Below are positions 16,670 to 26,422 of a stretch of 64,000 nt of DNA, one piece after another. Every line of letters starts with the position of its first letter. Positions within the stretch are counted from its first letter, which is position 1. Below the pieces are notes generated by a model. That model did no database searches, was not told where the DNA came from, and saw only the letters and a list, made by a program, of their open reading frames with translations. Source of the DNA: Methanospirillum lacunae (GTDB taxonomy: Archaea > Halobacteriota > Methanomicrobia > Methanomicrobiales > Methanospirillaceae). A program made the translations under genes and the position numbers. The stretch lies in the NCBI RefSeq assembly GCF_046195335.1, contig NZ_CP176093.1; one strand, written 5' to 3'.

Positions 16670-19600
16670 CTATACAGGAAACCTGATCCGGTATGTTGTC
16701 CCTTCCCGCTGGTCCAATTCAATAGTCCCTTGTAATTGTTTGGTTAGCCCTTTGATCAGTTCAACCCCGAGAGTGGTTGGATGTGAAAGAAAATCTTCTT
16801 CAGATATCCCTGTACCGTTATCTGAATACACAAGGAGATATTCATTGTCTGTGCTTGAGAAGGAGATAGTAATAGTTCCTTTTCGTTGATCCGGAAATGC
16901 ATGTTTGAGAGAGTTTGAGAGTAATTCATTTATGATAAGGCCACAGGGAACAGCTTTAGAGATCGTAATCAGAACATCTTCATGAGATAATTCAAGTTTG
17001 ATCCGGGAACTATTGACCTGGTAGGAATCAAACATATTTTTGGAAATTTTTCGCAAATAGTCAGAATAGTTGATACTGTTCAGGTCCTGAGATTGGTACA
17101 ACTCCTCGTGAACGAGAGCAATAGATTTTACCCGGTTCTGGCCTTCCTTTAGTATTTCTTTCAGTTTCTCATCTTTCGTAATATTTGATTGAATATAAAA
17201 GAGGCTTGAGATTACCTGCATGTTGTTCTTAACACGGTGGTGAATCTCTTTGAGTAATATCTCTTTCTCACGAAGAGAACGTTCTATCTCATTCTCCATC
17301 TGGGTTTTCTGAGTGATATCCCTAAAACTCCAGACCGTTCCAACAATCTCTTCTCCGACCTTTTGAGGCTTGGATACTCTTTCAAAGAGTTTACCGTCTA
17401 AAAGTTCTAATACGTCACATGTTTCCCGGGAGGGATCCTTATAGACTTGATTTATTTTTTCAAGAAACTGATCCGGATTTTTGACCAGATGGAGCACTGA
17501 TCCTAATGTAGTGATATCATCATCTGTTTTTATAATCGAATCAGGAATATTCCACATGCTGAGAAATATCTTATTATATGTAACGATTTTTCGTGATTTA
17601 TCTACTACTAACAGGCCATCCGCTGTAGATTCCAATGCTGCTGTGAGTAATGATAATGCCTTTTGAATTTCTTCTTCTGCTAATATCCTCTCTTCAACTT
17701 CTTCCTTGAGCTCAATATTCATCGATTCAAGTTGATTTGTTCTTTCAAGGATTTTCTCTTCGAGTGATTGGTTAAGCTTCTGGATCAGGTCTTCTTTCTC
17801 TTTAACCCTTGAGATATCGAGGATAAATGCAACAGATTCGTCCTTTCCTTCTCCTGTGAGGACGTATCCTATTAAAACCCAGATTCTGGCTCCATCTTTT
17901 CTGAAGTACTGTTTTTCATAAGGAGTACAGCTTCCCTTCTCCTGAGCTTCAATTATTGAACTCTGATCCAGTTGCAGGAATTCAGGAGGTGTAATATCAT
18001 CCCATCTGATTAACCCTTTTTCGAGTTCATACCGGGAATATCCAATAATTCTCAGGAATTCATCATTTGCCTGGAAAATATTTCCATAAATATCACCCAT
18101 CAATGTTCCAAGAATAGGAGAATGGAAAAAAGCAGATAATTTCTCTTCCTGTTTTCGTAATTGAGATTCAATATGTTTTCTTTCTGTAACATCCTGAAAG
18201 ATCCCGATTACTTTTATTGGATTTTTTTCTTCGCCTTGAATCAGTTCAGCTATTGATGATAAAATACGGGTCTGCGAACCAATTGGTTGTATGGTGAATT
18301 CAAGTTTAAATGGAACTTCATGTTCAATCAGGTCCATAAGCGCCCGATATACATGATCCTTATCAGGCACACATGAGAGTACCTTTTCCAGCTCAATGAG
18401 CCCCTCCGGATTTACATCCAGTCCAAATAACCGGAACCCTTCATCAGATAGCCAGACTTGCCCTGTATTGATATAATACTCCCAGGATCCAAGGTGGCCT
18501 ACTTTTTGGGCTTCAATAAGGCGGTTTTGTAACTCCTGCATCTGGATTTCACTCTGTTTAAGAGTATCCATCTGATGCCGTAGTTCTTCTTCCTGTGATG
18601 ATAATTCCTCGAATGAAGCACCTAATTCCTCATTCAATGAGTAGAGATCTGAGTTCCTCTTTTCCAGTTCCGTCTCAAATATTATTCTTTCAGTATAATC
18701 CCTGATTATTGCCTGATGATATGTTGCACCGTCAATATTGATAGTCCGAATACTACTTTCCGTGGGGAAGACAGATTTATCCTTTCGGCGGTGTTCGGTG
18801 TGTACGATTGAGCCGAGAGGATTATTCATACGTTCCAAATCTTCTGAAAGGGTGGCCTTCCCCTTGTCAGATCGAAGATCAGCAAGACTCATTTGCCTGA
18901 ATTCATCAAGGCTATATCCATACTGTTCCGATGCCCGGTCATTAGCTTCAATTATCTTCCAATTAGAATCAAAAATAAAAATTGCATCATTTGCCTGTTG
19001 CATCAGAAGACGGACACGATCAGCAAGAATGAGTTCCTTTTGTTTTAATTCAAAATTCTGGCTGATAAAGTCATTTTCCCGTTTTACCCAGACAGCCCAG
19101 ATTGCGATTCCTGATACCGCAAGAAGAAGGAGGAGTATAGCCATGACCAGGGATACAAAGAATCTGAACGGTGCATAGATCTCATTCTGATCTATTTTCG
19201 CGACAAGATACCAGGGAGTGCCATTTATTCTCAAGATATCTGCTATGACCGGAACACCCCGGTAGTCATTCCCATAAACAATGCCTACCTGCCCTTTCAC
19301 TGCCATGACCGCAGGTACGTCATCCTTACTTAATGGGATCCGTAACGAGAGACTTGCATTCGAAACGTGTCGCAGGTCATTAATAAATAAAACATAGTTA
19401 TCCTCCGGACGAATGAGGAGTGATTCTGAAGTCTCACTATTCGTTGGCCACGATTGGATTAAAGGAAATAGGTAGCGCTTTGGGTCTATCTGATATACCA
19501 GGACTCCAATAACGGGCCCATCTGTTTTTTCTTTGATCGGACACCAGTATTCCATGACCGGGTTATGTGTATCAGGATCCCGGAATAGATCAGTATTAAT

Positions 19601-20059
19601 TGGATCTGAAGAGTTCAGGGCAGGAGAGAGATATTGGTGTATGCTGTCCTGACTTATCAAGGCATTTTGAGGCTCTTTAAGCAGGACTTCACCGGTTGGT
19701 GAGAGAAGGATGATCCCCTGATAATCATATTTTTCTAATGTGGTATTCATCCACTCAAGTAAAGATACCTGGATGTAATCTGATGAGCCAGGGTTATTTC
19801 GAGAATTGATATATACTGGTATAACCAGGTCTTTTGCCAAAATTTCCGCATCTAAGTCCCGTTCATGATACCATACCGATATCTGGGATGACTTAAGGTC
19901 TGCGATAGCGCTTAACTGGCTTTTTATCTCCTTTTCATTAATATTTTGCTGATAATTAACAGCAAAATATCCAGTTCCAATGATAAGGCATAGAATTATC
20001 AGGTAAATGAACAAGGGAAGACGGAAATTTTTTGGGATATATTCATCGAGTGTTTTCAT
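16670..20059 (-). CDS. Membrane sensor histidine kinase with Cache and multiple PAS domains
   Basis: One membrane helix (about 14-36), a large extracellular double-Cache-like domain (about 40-310), a second helix (LVMAILLLLLAVSGIAIWAV), then at least four PAS domains with coiled coils between them. A HisKA_2 domain follows with LLKEIHHRVKNNMQV, then a HATPase (INELLSNSLKHAF, DNGTGI). Cache domains bind small extracellular ligands, so it probably reports on a nutrient. The kinase end is paralogous to that of the gene at 13071. I choose an ATG close to the first helix; a GTG 48 bases upstream is possible. It is monocistronic, and the cognate regulator may be in the next operon. Confidence 0.87.
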   Translation of the reverse strand: MKTLDEYIPKNFRLPLFIYLIILCLIIGTGYFAVNYQQNINEKEIKSQLSAIADLKSSQISVWYHERDLDAEILAKDLVIPVYINSRNNPGSSDYIQVSLLEWMNTTLEKYDYQGIILLSPTGEVLLKEPQNALISQDSIHQYLSPALNSSDPINTDLFRDPDTHNPVMEYWCPIKEKTDGPVIGVLVYQIDPKRYLFPLIQSWPTNSETSESLLIRPEDNYVLFINDLRHVSNASLSLRIPLSKDDVPAVMAVKGQVGIVYGNDYRGVPVIADILRINGTPWYLVAKIDQNEIYAPFRFFVSLVMAILLLLLAVSGIAIWAVWVKRENDFISQNFELKQKELILADRVRLLMQQANDAIFIFDSNWKIIEANDRASEQYGYSLDEFRQMSLADLRSDKGKATLSEDLERMNNPLGSIVHTEHRRKDKSVFPTESSIRTINIDGATYHQAIIRDYTERIIFETELEKRNSDLYSLNEELGASFEELSSQEEELRHQMDTLKQSEIQMQELQNRLIEAQKVGHLGSWEYYINTGQVWLSDEGFRLFGLDVNPEGLIELEKVLSCVPDKDHVYRALMDLIEHEVPFKLEFTIQPIGSQTRILSSIAELIQGEEKNPIKVIGIFQDVTERKHIESQLRKQEEKLSAFFHSPILGTLMGDIYGNIFQANDEFLRIIGYSRYELEKGLIRWDDITPPEFLQLDQSSIIEAQEKGSCTPYEKQYFRKDGARIWVLIGYVLTGEGKDESVAFILDISRVKEKEDLIQKLNQSLEEKILERTNQLESMNIELKEEVEERILAEEEIQKALSLLTAALESTADGLLVVDKSRKIVTYNKIFLSMWNIPDSIIKTDDDITTLGSVLHLVKNPDQFLEKINQVYKDPSRETCDVLELLDGKLFERVSKPQKVGEEIVGTVWSFRDITQKTQMENEIERSLREKEILLKEIHHRVKNNMQVISSLFYIQSNITKDEKLKEILKEGQNRVKSIALVHEELYQSQDLNSINYSDYLRKISKNMFDSYQVNSSRIKLELSHEDVLITISKAVPCGLIINELLSNSLKHAFPDQRKGTITISFSSTDNEYLLVYSDNGTGISEEDFLSHPTTLGVELIKGLTKQLQGTIELDQREGTTYRIRFPV

Positions 20060-20240
20060 ACCATCGACTCGTACTGGATATTTGTTGAGAAAACAGGCAT
20101 AAGACACTCTGGTCCTGAATCAATTCTTCGTAAGGAACGGAGATTCATGGAAAAATCCTAGCCTTTTGGACATCATATGCTATCGGCGCTAGAGTATAAG
20201 TTTGCTTCTACAGGTTCAAAGATATTAAACAAGAATAAAA

Positions 20241-20600
20241 TTACTCTTCACATTTAAACTCTATATCTTCATTCATATGCTCATACCCCCAATCACAGAG
20301 TTGGTCAAGAATCGGCATCAACGAATCCCCTTTTTCAGTGAGGGTATACTCCACTTTCGGAGGGATTACTGCGTACACCTTTCGTGTTATGAGGCCATCT
20401 TTTTCAAGTTCCCGAAGTTCCCTGGTCAGCATTCTCTGAGAAATTTTGGGTTTTACTCTCTCCATTATCTGACTGAACCGCATTGTTCCTTCTTTAAGCT
20501 GATAGAGGACCAGAGGTTTCCATTTACCACCAATCACATCCAAAGCCGCATCAATTCCCCAACTATATTTGAATGTAGCAGTATTCTCCATTAGTTTCAT
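20241..20600 (-). CDS. HxlR-family winged-helix regulator
   Basis: The HxlR signature is complete: DVIGGKWKPLVLYQL, MRFSQIMERV, ISQRMLTRELRELEKDGL and the wing VEYTLTEKG. These 119-residue dimeric regulators often sense redox or electrophile stress through cysteines; here cysteines occur at LCDWGY and near the C-terminus (FKCEE). It is transcribed divergently from a ferredoxin-fused aldo/keto reductase, its likely target, across about 200 bases holding three similar direct repeats. Confidence 0.92.
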   Translation of the reverse strand: MKLMENTATFKYSWGIDAALDVIGGKWKPLVLYQLKEGTMRFSQIMERVKPKISQRMLTRELRELEKDGLITRKVYAVIPPKVEYTLTEKGDSLMPILDQLCDWGYEHMNEDIEFKCEE

Positions 20601-20617
20601 CTATGTAAGTTTGTATC

Positions 20618-20784
20618 ATATATGTTTGAACTCCCTATTTAGGTCATACCTGCGCTATGTATATTTGAATTATTACTGTATCCTTCGCTTGAAAGATGAT
20701 AATCCTGAATCTGAATTCAAGTATCAATACTCAAAATTTGAGTAAATAACCCTGAAAAACGCTGAATCTACAATACGTTTGAAA
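20618..20784. promoter_or_regulatory. Three TATnTTTGAA-like direct repeats in divergent promoter region
   Basis: ATATATGTTTGAA (20618-20630), ATGTATATTTGAA (20657-20669) and AATACGTTTGAAA (20772-20784) share the core TA(T/C)(G/A)TTTGAA. The first two are 39 bases apart near the HxlR side; the third overlaps the leader of the reductase gene just before its AAGGTGA ribosome-binding site. Candidate operators for the HxlR protein, by position and repetition only. Confidence 0.4.
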
Positions 20785-20798
20785 CTAAGGTGAACGAG

Positions 20799-21998
20799 AT
20801 GTTATATAGAAAAGTACCTAAAACCGGAGACGAATTATCGATCCTCGGATTCGGATGCATGCGTCTTGCATTGAAAGAAGATGGTTCGATAGATGAGGAG
20901 CGAGCTGTAAGACAGGTTCGGTATGCAATCGATCATGGCGTAAATTATCTTGATACAGCCTGGCCGTATCATATGGGCGAGAGTGAACCGTTTGTTGGTC
21001 GTGCTCTTTTAGATGGGTATCGCAAAAAAGTGAAAGTGGCAACAAAACTCCCATCATGGCTTATCGAGAGTCGGGAAGATATGGATAAAATCCTGAATTC
21101 TCAACTCGAAAAACTCCAGACAGACCATATCGATTATTATCTCGTTCATGCTCTTGTCGGCGATCTGTGGGACACTGTGGAAAAACTGGGTATTGCTGAT
21201 TTTCTTAATGAGGCCAAGGCTGATGGCCGCATAGTGTATGCGGGTTTCTCTTTCCATGGTGATGGAAAGGATTTCAACCGGATTGTAGATGCATATGACT
21301 GGGATTTTTGCCAGATTCAATACAACTATCTGGATGAACAAAACCAGGCCGGAACAGCGGGACTTGAGTATGCTGCATCAAAAGGCCTTGGTGTCGTTGT
21401 TATGGAGCCTCTTCGTGGAGGGAACTTAACAAACTCTGTACCTTCTTCTATCAAAGAGATCTGGGATATGGCTCCGGTAAAACGAACTCCGGCGGAATGG
21501 GCTCTTCGCTGGATCTGGAACCGCCCTGAAGTCACTGTAATTCTTTCAGGGATGAATGAGGAGGCTCATATCGAAGAGAATCTCCGCATTGCAGACCAGG
21601 CATATCCAAATTCCCTTACTGATGAAGAACTTCAACTGGTGAAAAAAGTTGAGAAGAAGTACCACGAGTTGATGAAGGTTGGGTGCACCGGATGCAGGTA
21701 TTGTTTGCCATGTCCGGCAGAGGTGAATATTCCACTCTGTTTTGAAATGTATAATAATAAATATTTAAGCGGAAATTCAGAAGAATCCAGATTCTATTAT
21801 GCAGTTCGGCTCAGTGGTCTGCTCACTACAGGAAAACCTGAGTTTGCATCACAATGCATTCAGTGTGAGAAATGCCTTGAACAATGCCCTCAGCATATTG
21901 ACATACCAACCATGCTCAAAGCTGTTGAAGAAGAACTCGGAGGACCAGATATGGATCAAAGAATTGCAATGGCCCGGGAAGTCTTCAAGAAATCATAA
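20799..21998 (+). CDS. Aldo/keto reductase with C-terminal 2[4Fe-4S] ferredoxin domain
   Basis: The N-terminal 280 residues form an AKR barrel with the catalytic set Asp (YLDTAWPYHMG), Tyr (same motif), Lys (VATKLPSW) and His (YYLVHAL). The C-terminal part has CTGCRYCLPCP and CIQCEKCLEQCP, two ferredoxin-type cluster motifs. Such AKR-ferredoxin fusions are common in anaerobes and probably use ferredoxin or FMN-linked electron flow; the substrate is unknown. The ATG chosen has AAGGTGA upstream at good spacing; a GTG nine bases earlier is part of that site. Control by the divergent HxlR gene is likely. Confidence 0.9.
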   Translation: MLYRKVPKTGDELSILGFGCMRLALKEDGSIDEERAVRQVRYAIDHGVNYLDTAWPYHMGESEPFVGRALLDGYRKKVKVATKLPSWLIESREDMDKILNSQLEKLQTDHIDYYLVHALVGDLWDTVEKLGIADFLNEAKADGRIVYAGFSFHGDGKDFNRIVDAYDWDFCQIQYNYLDEQNQAGTAGLEYAASKGLGVVVMEPLRGGNLTNSVPSSIKEIWDMAPVKRTPAEWALRWIWNRPEVTVILSGMNEEAHIEENLRIADQAYPNSLTDEELQLVKKVEKKYHELMKVGCTGCRYCLPCPAEVNIPLCFEMYNNKYLSGNSEESRFYYAVRLSGLLTTGKPEFASQCIQCEKCLEQCPQHIDIPTMLKAVEEELGGPDMDQRIAMAREVFKKS

Positions 21999-22190
21999 CA
22001 TAACCACTAATAGTTTTGATTATCCCTGCATTGTTTGTATAAAACTCTAACTCCTTTTTTGGGTTCTGGTTAAGAGTCAGATACCGATTTGGCTCTTGCC
22101 ACACAAGAAATTCGGTTTTTATTAACTGTTGAAGAGTAAAAATGGGAATTGAAAGATATTTTCCCAATCTTCTTATTCTGAAGCCGTGTT

Positions 22191-22772
22191 TTAGTATGTC
22201 GAGGGTTGATATCGTAATGCAATTTCTCTCTTTTCAGATTCATCTGTAAATGCTTTAAAGTAGTCGAGAATTTCTATTGAAAAGTCGATAAACGCGACTC
22301 CTTTCGCTGTAATAACCGTCCCGTCTCGTACAACCGGTTTCTCGATATAGGTTTTTTCAGGAAAGGGAAATTCCCCGGAACCAGAAAACAACTCCTTATG
22401 AGATTCTTTTGTCATTGTGGTTGTGTAATGCGTATTTTCAAGCAATCCAGCCCGGGCCAGATATTGTGGGCCGGCACATATTGCCGCAGTTAATTTTCCG
22501 GTGTGATAGTAAGCCTGTATGAGATTGGTTAACTCTTCCCGTTGTTCAAAGTGAAATCCACCCGGGATTATGATACCATCTATATCTGAATCCTGTGAGA
22601 TTTCAGAAATAGTGAAGCGGGGAACGTATTGAAGACCTGATGATGCTGTTATAATGGCATTTTCATATGCAACAGGGATAATCTCCCAGCCATATTTACC
22701 AAGGAGATTACATGTTAAACTGATCTCAAAATCAGCCATTTTGTCAGCTATGTATACTAGCATTTTTCGCAT
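22191..22772 (-). CDS. DJ-1/PfpI-family protein
   Basis: This class-I glutamine-amidotransferase-like fold has the nucleophile elbow cysteine in AAICAGPQYLARAG and an early acidic loop ADFEISLTCNLL. Family members act as deglycase/glyoxalase, chaperone or protease; which applies here cannot be told. The ATG used is preceded by GAGGTG at seven bases. An upstream in-frame GTG would overlap the preceding flavoprotein gene. It follows that gene by 11 bases and is surely co-transcribed, suggesting a shared role in handling reactive aldehydes or redox stress. Confidence 0.85.
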   Translation of the reverse strand: MRKMLVYIADKMADFEISLTCNLLGKYGWEIIPVAYENAIITASSGLQYVPRFTISEISQDSDIDGIIIPGGFHFEQREELTNLIQAYYHTGKLTAAICAGPQYLARAGLLENTHYTTTMTKESHKELFSGSGEFPFPEKTYIEKPVVRDGTVITAKGVAFIDFSIEILDYFKAFTDESEKREIALRYQPSTY

Positions 22773-22783
22773 TATTTCACACC

Positions 22784-23428
22784 TCACTTTGTATCCAGAG
22801 CAAACTTTGCACCCATGGAAAATGCATTCTGGCAATCTATTGGGAATACTTCTTTTTTTCTCTGGTGTTTCCCGACACTATCGAAGTACTTCATTCTGTA
22901 CTTTGAATAATCATCAACATGGACCGTGTTGGTTACGTAGAGCGATTCGCATGTACCAAAAATATCTCTGATAAATTGTTCGATTAAGCGAAGATGTGGT
23001 TCATATGACATCAGTTTCATCTGCTCTTCTGTTGCACCCATGTTGAAAATGACCCCTACCGGGATCTTTCTCTCAACCAATGAAGACCAGGTGTCCCAGG
23101 ATTTTCTCGGGAAAAGAAGCCGTTCTAAAAAGGATCTCATCTCTCCGGTTGCTGAGCCATAATAGATAGGTGTTCCAAGGATGAGTGCATCTGCATTCGT
23201 GATTCTGTTTAGAATTGGTTCTAACTCATCATGTATGGCACATCTTCCATATCCCGGTCCATCACGTTTACAGGAAAAACAACTTCTGCATCCTTTATAA
23301 TCAAGTTGATAGAGATTGATACATTCAGTATGTGCACCATGAGATCGGGCTCCCTCAAGTCCATGTTCAAGAAGTGTTGCAGTATTCCCATGTAATCTGG
23401 GACTTCCGTTTATTCCAATTATATTCAT
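22784..23428 (-). CDS. Iron-sulfur flavoprotein / NADPH-dependent FMN reductase family
   Basis: The flavodoxin-like FMN-binding start INGSPRLHGNTATLL is followed by YKGCRSCFSCKRDGPGYGRC, a compact four-cysteine cluster typical of the archaeal iron-sulfur flavoproteins (Isf) that pass electrons from ferredoxin to oxygen or peroxide. LGTPIYYGSATGEMRSFLERL is the second flavin-binding region. It is the first gene of a two-gene operon with the DJ-1/PfpI gene. A nested palindrome lies about 120-170 bases upstream. Confidence 0.9.
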   Translation of the reverse strand: MNIIGINGSPRLHGNTATLLEHGLEGARSHGAHTECINLYQLDYKGCRSCFSCKRDGPGYGRCAIHDELEPILNRITNADALILGTPIYYGSATGEMRSFLERLLFPRKSWDTWSSLVERKIPVGVIFNMGATEEQMKLMSYEPHLRLIEQFIRDIFGTCESLYVTNTVHVDDYSKYRMKYFDSVGKHQRKKEVFPIDCQNAFSMGAKFALDTK

Positions 23429-23550
23429 AGAAGACCACTATCGCGTTTTCTGAATAATTTCTGAAGCATCTTTGATACGTCCGGGATTTTAATTGATCAG
23501 ATTATGTTGAAGAGTAATTTCTCACTATAAAATAGGAAGTAGTTTCATTA

Positions 23551-23597
23551 ATAATGCACAGATACTTTATGTAAAGTATTGGTGAATTTTGCATTAT
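23551..23597 (-). promoter_or_regulatory. Nested palindromes upstream of flavoprotein-PfpI operon
   Basis: The inner palindrome ATACTTTA-TG-TAAAGTAT (23562-23579) is perfect. It is enclosed by a second perfect inverted repeat, ATAATGCA at 23551-23558 and TGCATTAT at 23590-23597. Such layered dyad symmetry is unlikely by chance and fits an operator bound by one or two dimers. The rest of 23429-23834 holds no gene that I can see. Confidence 0.55.
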
Positions 23598-23834
23598 CTC
23601 CTTGAATGGGGATTTAAAATACGTATACTATCTTCAACTGAAGGTCTGGATATCCGGTGATGTATAGGATGAAACAGAAAAAAATGAGATCCCAATTAAT
23701 CCTGTAATATTATTGCCAGGATGCAGTTTCAATTCTTTAATGGATGGAATTCTTGACGGGAAACATCAAATATGTACAGAAGAATGTGGAAATGAGCTTA
23801 CGTTTTCCATTTCTTCTCCGGGAAATAGTATGTG

Positions 23835-25943
23835 TTATCCGTTCAATCGAGACATTGACTCCTCAATCCGGGTAGCAATCACTGAAAGATCGCTGATTAT
23901 CGTAGAGACTTGATTTAACGCTGCTGAAGATTCTTCTGAAGCTGATGCAGAAGATATTGCTTCTTTGGCAGTCTCCACAGCCATGGTTTTGACTTCAGAC
24001 ACATTCGACGTAATCTCCTCCACCGCTGCTGCTTCCTCTTCTGAAAGACTTGCAATTTCAGTCATGTGTGTAGAAATTTCCTCAACCTGGTTAGCAATTG
24101 AATTGAAATACTGAATCGTTTCAGTTATTGCGGTTGAGCCTCTTGACACTTCATTGGTAGCCTGATTCATTGCTTCTCCGGCCCTCAATGCCTGACTCTG
24201 GAGGGAGTTGATGATTTTTGCAATATTATCAGTAGATCCTTGTGATTCCTGTGCCAGGGTCTTTACTTCTTCAGCAACAACCGCAAATCCCCTTCCTGCA
24301 TCCCCGGCACGTGCTGCCTCAATTGCAGCATTTAATGCCAAAAGGTTGGTCTGGTCTGCTATTCCCCCGATAATCTCAACGATCTTGCCAATCTCCTTCA
24401 TCTGGTCATTAATTTCAGAAATGATTACCCCAACGTCATGTACTGACGTGTTAATAGCGTTAATCCCATCCTCTGCAACAACTGCCTTCTTGACACCATC
24501 ACTCGAAATGGCATTTGCCTCAAGTGAAAGTCTGTTTACCATATCCACCTTGGTAGCAACCGTTGTGACTGATGAATTCAACTCCTGCATGGCCACCAAA
24601 ACCTGCTCAACTGCCTGAACACTATTATCGGCATTTGCACTCACAATGTTTGAACTTTGAGCAATTGATGCTGAACCTGCTGTAATCTCCTCAACACTCG
24701 CTGCTGCTTGCTCTGAAGAAGCAGTTAGGGTGGCTACTTGTTCTGAAACATTAGTTATCGCAAGAGAGAGTTCAGAGCCGATCGTATTGAGTCCCTGTTT
24801 AAGAGCAATCAAGTCTCCGTTTGTCATCACATTCTCATCAAAGCGGGCCGAGAATTTCGCATGTGAGAAGAGATCTGCAACCCGGAGTGCCTCATTAAGG
24901 GGAGTTGTAATTGCGTCAAGCATATTATTAATTCCTACAATAATATGCTGATACGCTCCAACAAACAAGGTTTCATTTCCGCGATTCTGGAGCCTTCCTT
25001 CTTCTGCTTCGGTAATGAGATAACTAATCTCCTGGATGATATTTTGGAGGCTGGAGATCAATTGTATGAGAGTAAGCGATATCTCGTCCTGTTCATCTTT
25101 TGGAGTGATTGTAACTGAAAGATCACCCTGAGAAATCTGCTTTACTGATGCAACTACTGAATACTGGAGATCATCTGAAAATGTATCCATCACTGATGTC
25201 AGTTCTCCAATCTCATCATTTCTGGTATAATTAAGCCGGTTCCCGAGATGACCAAGACTCATTTCTCTCATCATCAGGACTGCTTTTGCTAGAGGGATGG
25301 TTATACTGCGACTTATGAGAAATCCAAGACTGATAGCGATGATAGCTCCAATAATTATGGCACTAACAATTACTACCAAAATAACGAGCACAGTTTTCTT
25401 TGTGTTTTCAGCAAGGGAATTAGCGTATTGTATTTTATATGCAACTAGGTCCTGGATTGCCGTTGAGGCCTCAGCACGAGAAGTAATCAGATCCCCTGTT
25501 GTCATGGTGGTAACTATTTCTTCTGCGTTTCCGGAATCTATTACCCTGTTAAATGTATCTATTGCGGCCAGATACCGGTGCCAGGAATCCACAAAGCGTG
25601 CATAGATAATTTTTTCTTCATCAGTTTCTGCATATTTCTGATAATCGGTTATGTTTGCATTCATTGATGCAATGAGTGCTTCACTTTGCTTGCGAAGGTT
25701 TTCCCGGTTCGTTGGTAATGCAACATATCCTGCAGTATTCCCCCGAAGACGCCAGATATCCGCATTTATTATTCCGAGTTTCTGAGTTGGAATGAGTTGA
25801 TTCTCGTTGATCTGATCAAGGTATGAACTCAGGGTAAGTACACTGTATACCCCGATTATCCCAACGACCAATAAAATTCCTACAATCAGGAGAAAGGAGC
25901 CGGTCAATTTCGTTCCAACCCGGATATTATCTAAAAAATTCAA
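23835..25943 (-). CDS. Methyl-accepting chemotaxis protein
   Basis: This membrane chemoreceptor has TM1 (about 15-37), a periplasmic four-helix-bundle-like domain, TM2 (about 190-215), HAMP segments and a signalling hairpin with the conserved tip region DQTNLLALNAAIEAARAG followed by GRGFAVVAEEV. The CheA/CheW-contact region is intact. No che genes lie in the window, so it reports to a distant array. I choose a TTG start nine bases after AGGAG; the upstream in-frame TTG touches that site. The product then begins MNFLDNIRVGTKL, the usual N-terminus of this type. Confidence 0.93.
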   Translation of the reverse strand: MNFLDNIRVGTKLTGSFLLIVGILLVVGIIGVYSVLTLSSYLDQINENQLIPTQKLGIINADIWRLRGNTAGYVALPTNRENLRKQSEALIASMNANITDYQKYAETDEEKIIYARFVDSWHRYLAAIDTFNRVIDSGNAEEIVTTMTTGDLITSRAEASTAIQDLVAYKIQYANSLAENTKKTVLVILVVIVSAIIIGAIIAISLGFLISRSITIPLAKAVLMMREMSLGHLGNRLNYTRNDEIGELTSVMDTFSDDLQYSVVASVKQISQGDLSVTITPKDEQDEISLTLIQLISSLQNIIQEISYLITEAEEGRLQNRGNETLFVGAYQHIIVGINNMLDAITTPLNEALRVADLFSHAKFSARFDENVMTNGDLIALKQGLNTIGSELSLAITNVSEQVATLTASSEQAAASVEEITAGSASIAQSSNIVSANADNSVQAVEQVLVAMQELNSSVTTVATKVDMVNRLSLEANAISSDGVKKAVVAEDGINAINTSVHDVGVIISEINDQMKEIGKIVEIIGGIADQTNLLALNAAIEAARAGDAGRGFAVVAEEVKTLAQESQGSTDNIAKIINSLQSQALRAGEAMNQATNEVSRGSTAITETIQYFNSIANQVEEISTHMTEIASLSEEEAAAVEEITSNVSEVKTMAVETAKEAISSASASEESSAALNQVSTIISDLSVIATRIEESMSRLNG

Positions 25944-26422
25944 CCCAAACAACTCCTAAAATGTGATCTGGTTTGTATCTTCCCTTCAGCATTTCAATGT
26001 ATGGTTGAGTTTTATGGGTGTACCCGTATTGAAATAAAAATATTGAAAAGTCTGAGCAATAAAATGAGTCCTGAATTTATCACATGAAACCTGATAATCC
26101 AATTCGAAGTTCATTCACTAACGGCGTGGCATAATCGAATAGAATTTGAGATACTCTCCAGGCTTATAGCCAATCTTCACTCTTACCCCTTGAGTAAAAG
26201 CTCCAGGGTATTTCAATCTGTTTTACCTGAAGCAATCTGGCTAATTGAGACTAATAGGACAGCCATCCGGTTTGAGAAGATAAGCCGTATACTGACGTGA
26301 TGATTGGCCTGAATACCTGGGTGCTGGAGTAAATTATCCCGGAACAGTGAATATACCTGAACAATAATCCTTAATTCTTGGTTACATAACCGAGAAATCT
26401 GCTGTTGATCTCGAATTTAGGA
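25944..26422. other. Intergenic region with a possible gene remnant
   Basis: On the minus strand, 26118-26216 reads as a coding-like tail that includes RVKIGYKPGEYLKFYSIMP and ends in a stop, but an in-frame stop lies just upstream and I do not recognise the protein. A small palindrome GGTTA-CA-TAACC is at 26380-26391, just beyond the stop codon of the next gene. Otherwise nothing is evident. Confidence 0.3.

Noticed and set aside
23835..25943. Nearby chemotaxis operon for the methyl-accepting protein
   Set aside because: No CheA, CheW, CheY or flagellin-like gene lies in the window; the receptor is isolated.
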